64,000 bases of DNA, taken from positions 1,550,001 through 1,614,000 of the forward strand of contig CP084616.1 in the NCBI GenBank assembly GCA_025917655.1. Reading direction: 5' to 3'. Under the pieces are notes generated by a model. That model saw only the letters and a list, made by a program, of their open reading frames with translations, was not told the DNA's origin and ran no database searches. The position numbers and the translations under genes are program-made. This DNA comes from Chlorella sorokiniana (lineage: Eukaryota > Chlorophyta > Trebouxiophyceae > Chlorellales > Chlorellaceae). Below are positions 60,080 to 64,000 of this stretch, piece after piece (the first letter of the stretch is position 1; each line of letters starts with the position of its first letter).

Positions 60080-63000
60080 ATGCCCGATGGGGGCCTGCAG
60101 CGCCGCCGCCGCAGCCCGCTGCCGAAGGTGGCCGCCGTCCATCGCCTCCTGGCCCTGCTGGCCTGCATCTGCGCTAGCGCCAGGTTGACAGCAGGTGACA
60201 AGCAGCTGAGACATTGAAAAGGGCTGCATCAATACAGCTGCATGTCAGCAACCTGGCAGCCCCCCCAAATTGCCATCGCCGCCCCCTTTGCCCCCCCGTG
60301 CAGGCCAGGGGCTGTCCAACACCACTGCCCGTGGCATGTTCACCCTGCAATGCAACACTCGCATCTACTACCCTGAAATAGGGGTGCTGGGGTCCATGGA
60401 CCAGTGGGATAGACATCGCCTCGTCAACGCCTCGTCGGCGCTGGTGAGCCGCTGCTGCCCGCTTTGCCGCGGAGCCTGCAATGCTGCCTTTGCAGCACAA
60501 CCCATTGCGAGCGTGCCCACCCCTTTCACTGCACGTTTCCGTTGTCCATTGCCTGTCTTGTGTGCGCTTGGAATCCAGCTGGGGGCTAAGCTGCGCTGTG
60601 ATGCACCACTCTCGCGACCACCGCCGCAGGAGTGCGCGCAACTGTGCCTTCACGACGACGAGCCCAGTCTGGGCGACCCCACCTGGCTGGCCAGCGGTTG
60701 GGCTTGCACCAACTACCGCTACAGCATGTATGCGCAAACCACCGTTGGAGACGTGGTGGTGGAGGGTGAGGGGCAGGCTGCAGCAGCGCTGACACATGTT
60801 GTTTGGCCGGTGTAGGAATGGGGGTGGGGGTGGGGGTGGAGCGCAGCATTGACGGTGGGCTGTGGGCGCTGCGGCTCACAGCATTGCTCGTCCTCAGAAC
60901 AACTTACAGATTGCCCAGCAGTGTCTGGCGCCCCTCCTCTTGTGTGCAGCCTTCTCGCACTGCCACCTGTACACCATAAACGGCTACAGCGGGGCGCTGA
61001 GCCCTCCGGTGTACCAGGTGGGCCATTGCTTGGTGGTTTGAAACAAGCACTGCCCCTTGGCAAGGTGAAGGGGCCCTTGGGGCCTTCAACTTTGAAAAAT
61101 GGCGGGCAAGCAAGAAACCAGGCAGCAGAACCAGGGCTGTTGCTGCAGCCCATCAAAACCAAGCAAAATCAGAATGCAGCACCTGCTTCCACGCAGGTTT
61201 GGCCAAACGAGTGTTCGGGGCTCATTGTGCCGTCTCCACCACCACCACCAAGCCCGCCGCCAAGACCTCCGCCCAAGCCGCCGTCGCCGCCAAGACCTCC
61301 ACCGCGGCCGCCGCCGCCGCCAAGACCTCCACCACGGCCGCCGCCGCGCAAGACCTCCACCGCGGCCGCCGCCGCCGCCGCCACAGCCGCCGCCAAGCCC
61401 CCCACCCCCAAACCCGCCTCCTCCGCCCCCAGCCCCCACCACCCTCTCCACCTCCTTCACCAAAACCGCCACCACCGAACTCTCCACCCCGGCCTCCGCC
61501 CCCGCCACCCAGGCCCCCTCCCCCATCGCCGCCACCTCCTAGGCCCCCACCACCCTCTCCCCCTCCTCCCGGCCCACCGCATCCACCCCCACCACCAAGG
61601 CCGCCGCCACCCTCTCCACCTCCACCCAGCCCACTTCCACCCAGCCCGCCTCCTCCCTCTCCCCCGCCACCGAGCCCTGCGCCACCGGGCCCGCCTCCTC
61701 CCAGCCCCCGCCACCATCTCCACCTCCACCCTCTCCCCCGCCACCGAGCCCGCCGCCACCGAGCCCGCCTCCACCCAGCCCCCCGCCACCCTCTCCACCT
61801 CCACCCTCTCCCCCTCCTCCTTCCCCTCCTCCCCCAAGCCCGCCGCCACCGAGCCCACCCCCTCCCTCTCCACCTCCACCCTCTCCACCTCCACCCAGCC
61901 CGCCTCCTCCCTCTCCCCGCCACCCAGCCCGCCGCCACCCAGCCCGCCGCCACCGAGCCCGCCTCCTCCCTCTCCCCCGCCGCCGTCTCCCCCCTCCCAG
62001 CCGCCTCCACCCAGGCCCCCGCCACCATCTCCACCTCCACCCTCTCCACCTCCTCCTTCCCCTCCTCCCCCAAGCCCGCCGCCACCGAGCCCACCCCTCC
62101 CTCTCCGCCTCCTCCCAGCCCTCCACCCCGAGCCCCCACCACCCAGCCCGCCTCCTCCCTCTCCCCCGCCACCCAGCCCGCCGCCACCCAGCCCGCCTCC
62201 TCCCTCTCCCCCTCCACCCAGCCCTCCACCCCGAGCCCTCCACCCCCAGCCCGCCTCCTCCCTCTCCCCCGCCACCGAGCCCGCCCCCTCCCAGCCCGCC
62301 TCCACCCAGCCCCCGCCACCATCTCCACCTCCACCCTCTCCCCCTCCTCCTTCCCCTCCCCCCAAGCCCGCCGCCACCAAGCCCACCCCTCCCTCTCCAC
62401 CTCCACCCAGCCCTCCACCCCCGAGCCCTCCACCCCCCAGCCCGCCTCCTCCCTCTCCCCCGCCACCCAGCCCGCCGCCACCGAGCCCGCCTCCTCCCAG
62501 CCCCCCGCCGCCGTCTCCCCCCTCCCAGCCCGCCTCCACCCAGCCCCCGCCACCATCTCCACCTCCACCCTCTCCACCTCCTCCTTCCCCCCTCCCCCAA
62601 GCCCGCCACCACCGAGCCCACCCCCTCCCTCTCCACCTCCACCCAGCCCTCCACCCCGAGCCCTCCACCCCCAGCCCGCCTCCTCCCTCTCCCCCGCCAC
62701 CCAGCCCGCCGCCACCCAGCCCGCCTCCTCCCTCTCCCCCGCCACCGAGCCCGCCGCCACCGAGCCCGCCTCCACCCAGCCCCCGCCACCCTCTCCACCT
62801 CCACCCTCTCCACCCCCGAGCCCTCCACCCCCAGCCCGCCTCCTCCCTCTCCCCGCCACCCAGCCCGCCGCCACCGAGCCCGCCTCCTCCCAGCCCCCCG
62901 CCGCCGTCTCCCCCTCCCAGCCCGCCTCCACCCAGCCCCCGCCACCATCTCCACCTCCACCCTCTCCACCTCCTCCTTCCCCTCCTCCCCCAAGCCCGCC

Positions 63001-64000
63001 ACCACCGAGCCCACCCCCCTCCCTCTCCACCTCCACCCAGCCCTCCACCCCGGAGCCCTCCACCCCCAGCCCGCCTCCTCCCTCTCCCCGCCACCCAGCC
63101 CGCCGCCACCCAGCCCGCCTCCTCCCTCTCCCCGCCACCGAGCCCGCCCCTCCCAGCCCGCCTCCACCCAGCCCCCCGCCACCATCTCCACCTCCACCCT
63201 CTCCACCTCCTCCTTCCCCTCCTCCCCCAAGCCCGCCACCACCGAGCCCACCCCCTCCTCTCCACCTCCACCCAGCCCTCCACCCCCGAGCCCTCCACCC
63301 CCAGCCCGCCTCCCTCCCTCTCCCCCGCCACCCAGCCCGCCGCCACCGAGCCCGCCTCCTCCCTCTCCCCCACCGAGCCCGCCGCCACCGAGCCCGCCTC
63401 CACCCAGCCCCCCGCCACCCTCTCCACCTCCACCCTCTCCACCTCCTCCTTCCCCTCCCCCAAGCCCGCCGCCACCAAGCCCACCCCCTCCCTCTCCACC
63501 TCCACCCAGCCCTCCACCCCCGAGCCCTCCACCCCCAGCCCGCCTCCTCCCTCTCCCCCGCCACCCAGCCCGCCGCCACCCAGCCCGCCTCCTCCCAGCC
63601 CCCCGCCGCCGTCTCCCCCCCCAGCCCGCCTCCACCCAGCCCCCGCCACCATCTCCACCTCCACCCTCTCCACCTCCTCCTTCCCCTCCTCCCCCAAGCC
63701 CGCAGCCACCAAGCCCACCCCCTCCCTCTCCACCTCCACCCAGCCCTCCACCCCGAGCCCTCCACCCCCCAGCCCGCCTCCTCCCTCTCCCCCGCCACCC
63801 AGCCCGCCGCCACCGAGCCCGCCTCCTCCCAGCCCCCCGCCGCCGTCTTCCCCCCTCCCAGCCCGCCTCCACCCAGCCCCCGCCACCATCTCCACCTCCA
63901 CCCTCTCCACCTCCTCCTTCCCCTCCTCCCCCAAGCCCGCCACCACCGAGCCCACCCCCTCCCTCTCCACCTCCACCCAGCCCTCCACCCCGAGCCCTCC
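60080..64000 (+). CDS. Secreted PAN/apple-like protein with long Ser-Pro-rich tract (copy B, runs off the window)
   Basis: Tandem paralogue of copy A. The ATG at 60080 gives MPDGGLQRRRRSPLPK and the same signal peptide (VAAVHRLLALLACICASA). Exons 2-4 (from ~60304, ~60630 and ~60949) encode the same TARGMFTLQCNTRIYYPEIG, ECAQLCLHDDEPSLGDPTWL, NYRYSMYAQTTVGDVVVE and AFSHCHLYTINGYSGALSP as copy A. Even the introns between exons 2 and 4 are nearly identical, so the duplication is recent. Exon 5 (61199) starts VWPNECSGLIVPSPPPPPSP. The SPPPP tract then continues to the end of the window, more than 2.7 kb, with several frame slips in C runs. The C-terminus lies outside. The distance between copies is about 3.77 kb. 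Confidence 0.75.
61227..64000 (+). repeat. Pro/Ser-rich higher-order repeat, copy B
   Basis: Nested repeat. Short SPPPP-type codon repeats are arranged in a longer block that begins CCACCATCTCCACCTCCACC (or CCACCCTCTCC) and recurs near 61704, 62022, 62320, 62549, 62940, 63177, 63416, 63640 and 63883, a spacing of about 225-390 bp. Each block ends in the same CACCCAGCCCGCC series. The reading strand is almost pure pyrimidine. Confidence 0.9.

Noticed and set aside
57601-63988. Very long minus-strand open frames (up to 863 codons) rich in Gly, Arg and Glu opposite the Pro-rich tracts
   Set aside because: They are the reverse complement of SPPPP codons. A C/T-only strand gives no stop codons in its complement, and no signal peptide, domain or splice structure supports them.

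Overview
This is nuclear DNA from a green alga, most likely a Chlorella-type trebouxiophyte. The inference rests on very high GC content, compact intron-rich genes with GT-AG and some GC-AG introns, core histone genes ending in a 3' stem-loop, plant-type families (R2R3-MYB, MATE, phytocystatin-like) and very long Ser-Pro-rich wall-protein tracts. The species cannot be fixed from the sequence. No bacterial, organellar or viral genes were recognised.

Layout: a partial membrane-protein exon (1-377); a MATE transporter on the minus strand (876-4833); an equilibrative nucleoside transporter (5594-8582); an F-box/LRR protein (9513-14423); a type II carbohydrate sulfotransferase on the minus strand (15238-18893); a Pumilio RNA-binding protein on the minus strand (20017-25594); and a thioredoxin-like TXNDC17-type protein (26814-27831). 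Two histone quartets follow (28.8-31.6 kb and 45.7-48.4 kb). They are mirror images inside a 3.9-kb inverted segmental duplication. Between the arms lie a bona fide H1 gene, a relic KDZ-transposon CxC domain, a second H1-tail-like gene without a globular domain, a UBA-UAS-UIM-UBX protein, and an R2R3-MYB gene whose 3' end is the donor edge of the duplication. Beyond the right arm are a secreted two-domain cystatin (48609-50492), a three-repeat MYB factor (51524-~55628) and two tandem genes for secreted PAN/apple-like proteins with huge SPPPP tracts. The second of these runs off the window.

The right arm is the probable parent. There the duplicated segment is continuous with a complete MYB gene and a complete cystatin gene, whereas the left arm carries only 3' fragments of both. 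H3/H4 and H2A/H2B are divergent pairs sharing a conserved 18-bp promoter element, also present upstream of H1. All eight core genes and H1 end in the same GGTGTT-N4-AACACC hairpin. The second H1-like gene has neither.

Several otherwise well-conserved genes (MATE, ENT, PUF, one H4, one H2B, the H1-like gene) have single-base length differences, mostly in short C or G runs, that break the frame. The simplest reading is draft-assembly error rather than gene death. Exon limits below come from splice-site inspection and protein-family knowledge, not from transcripts.
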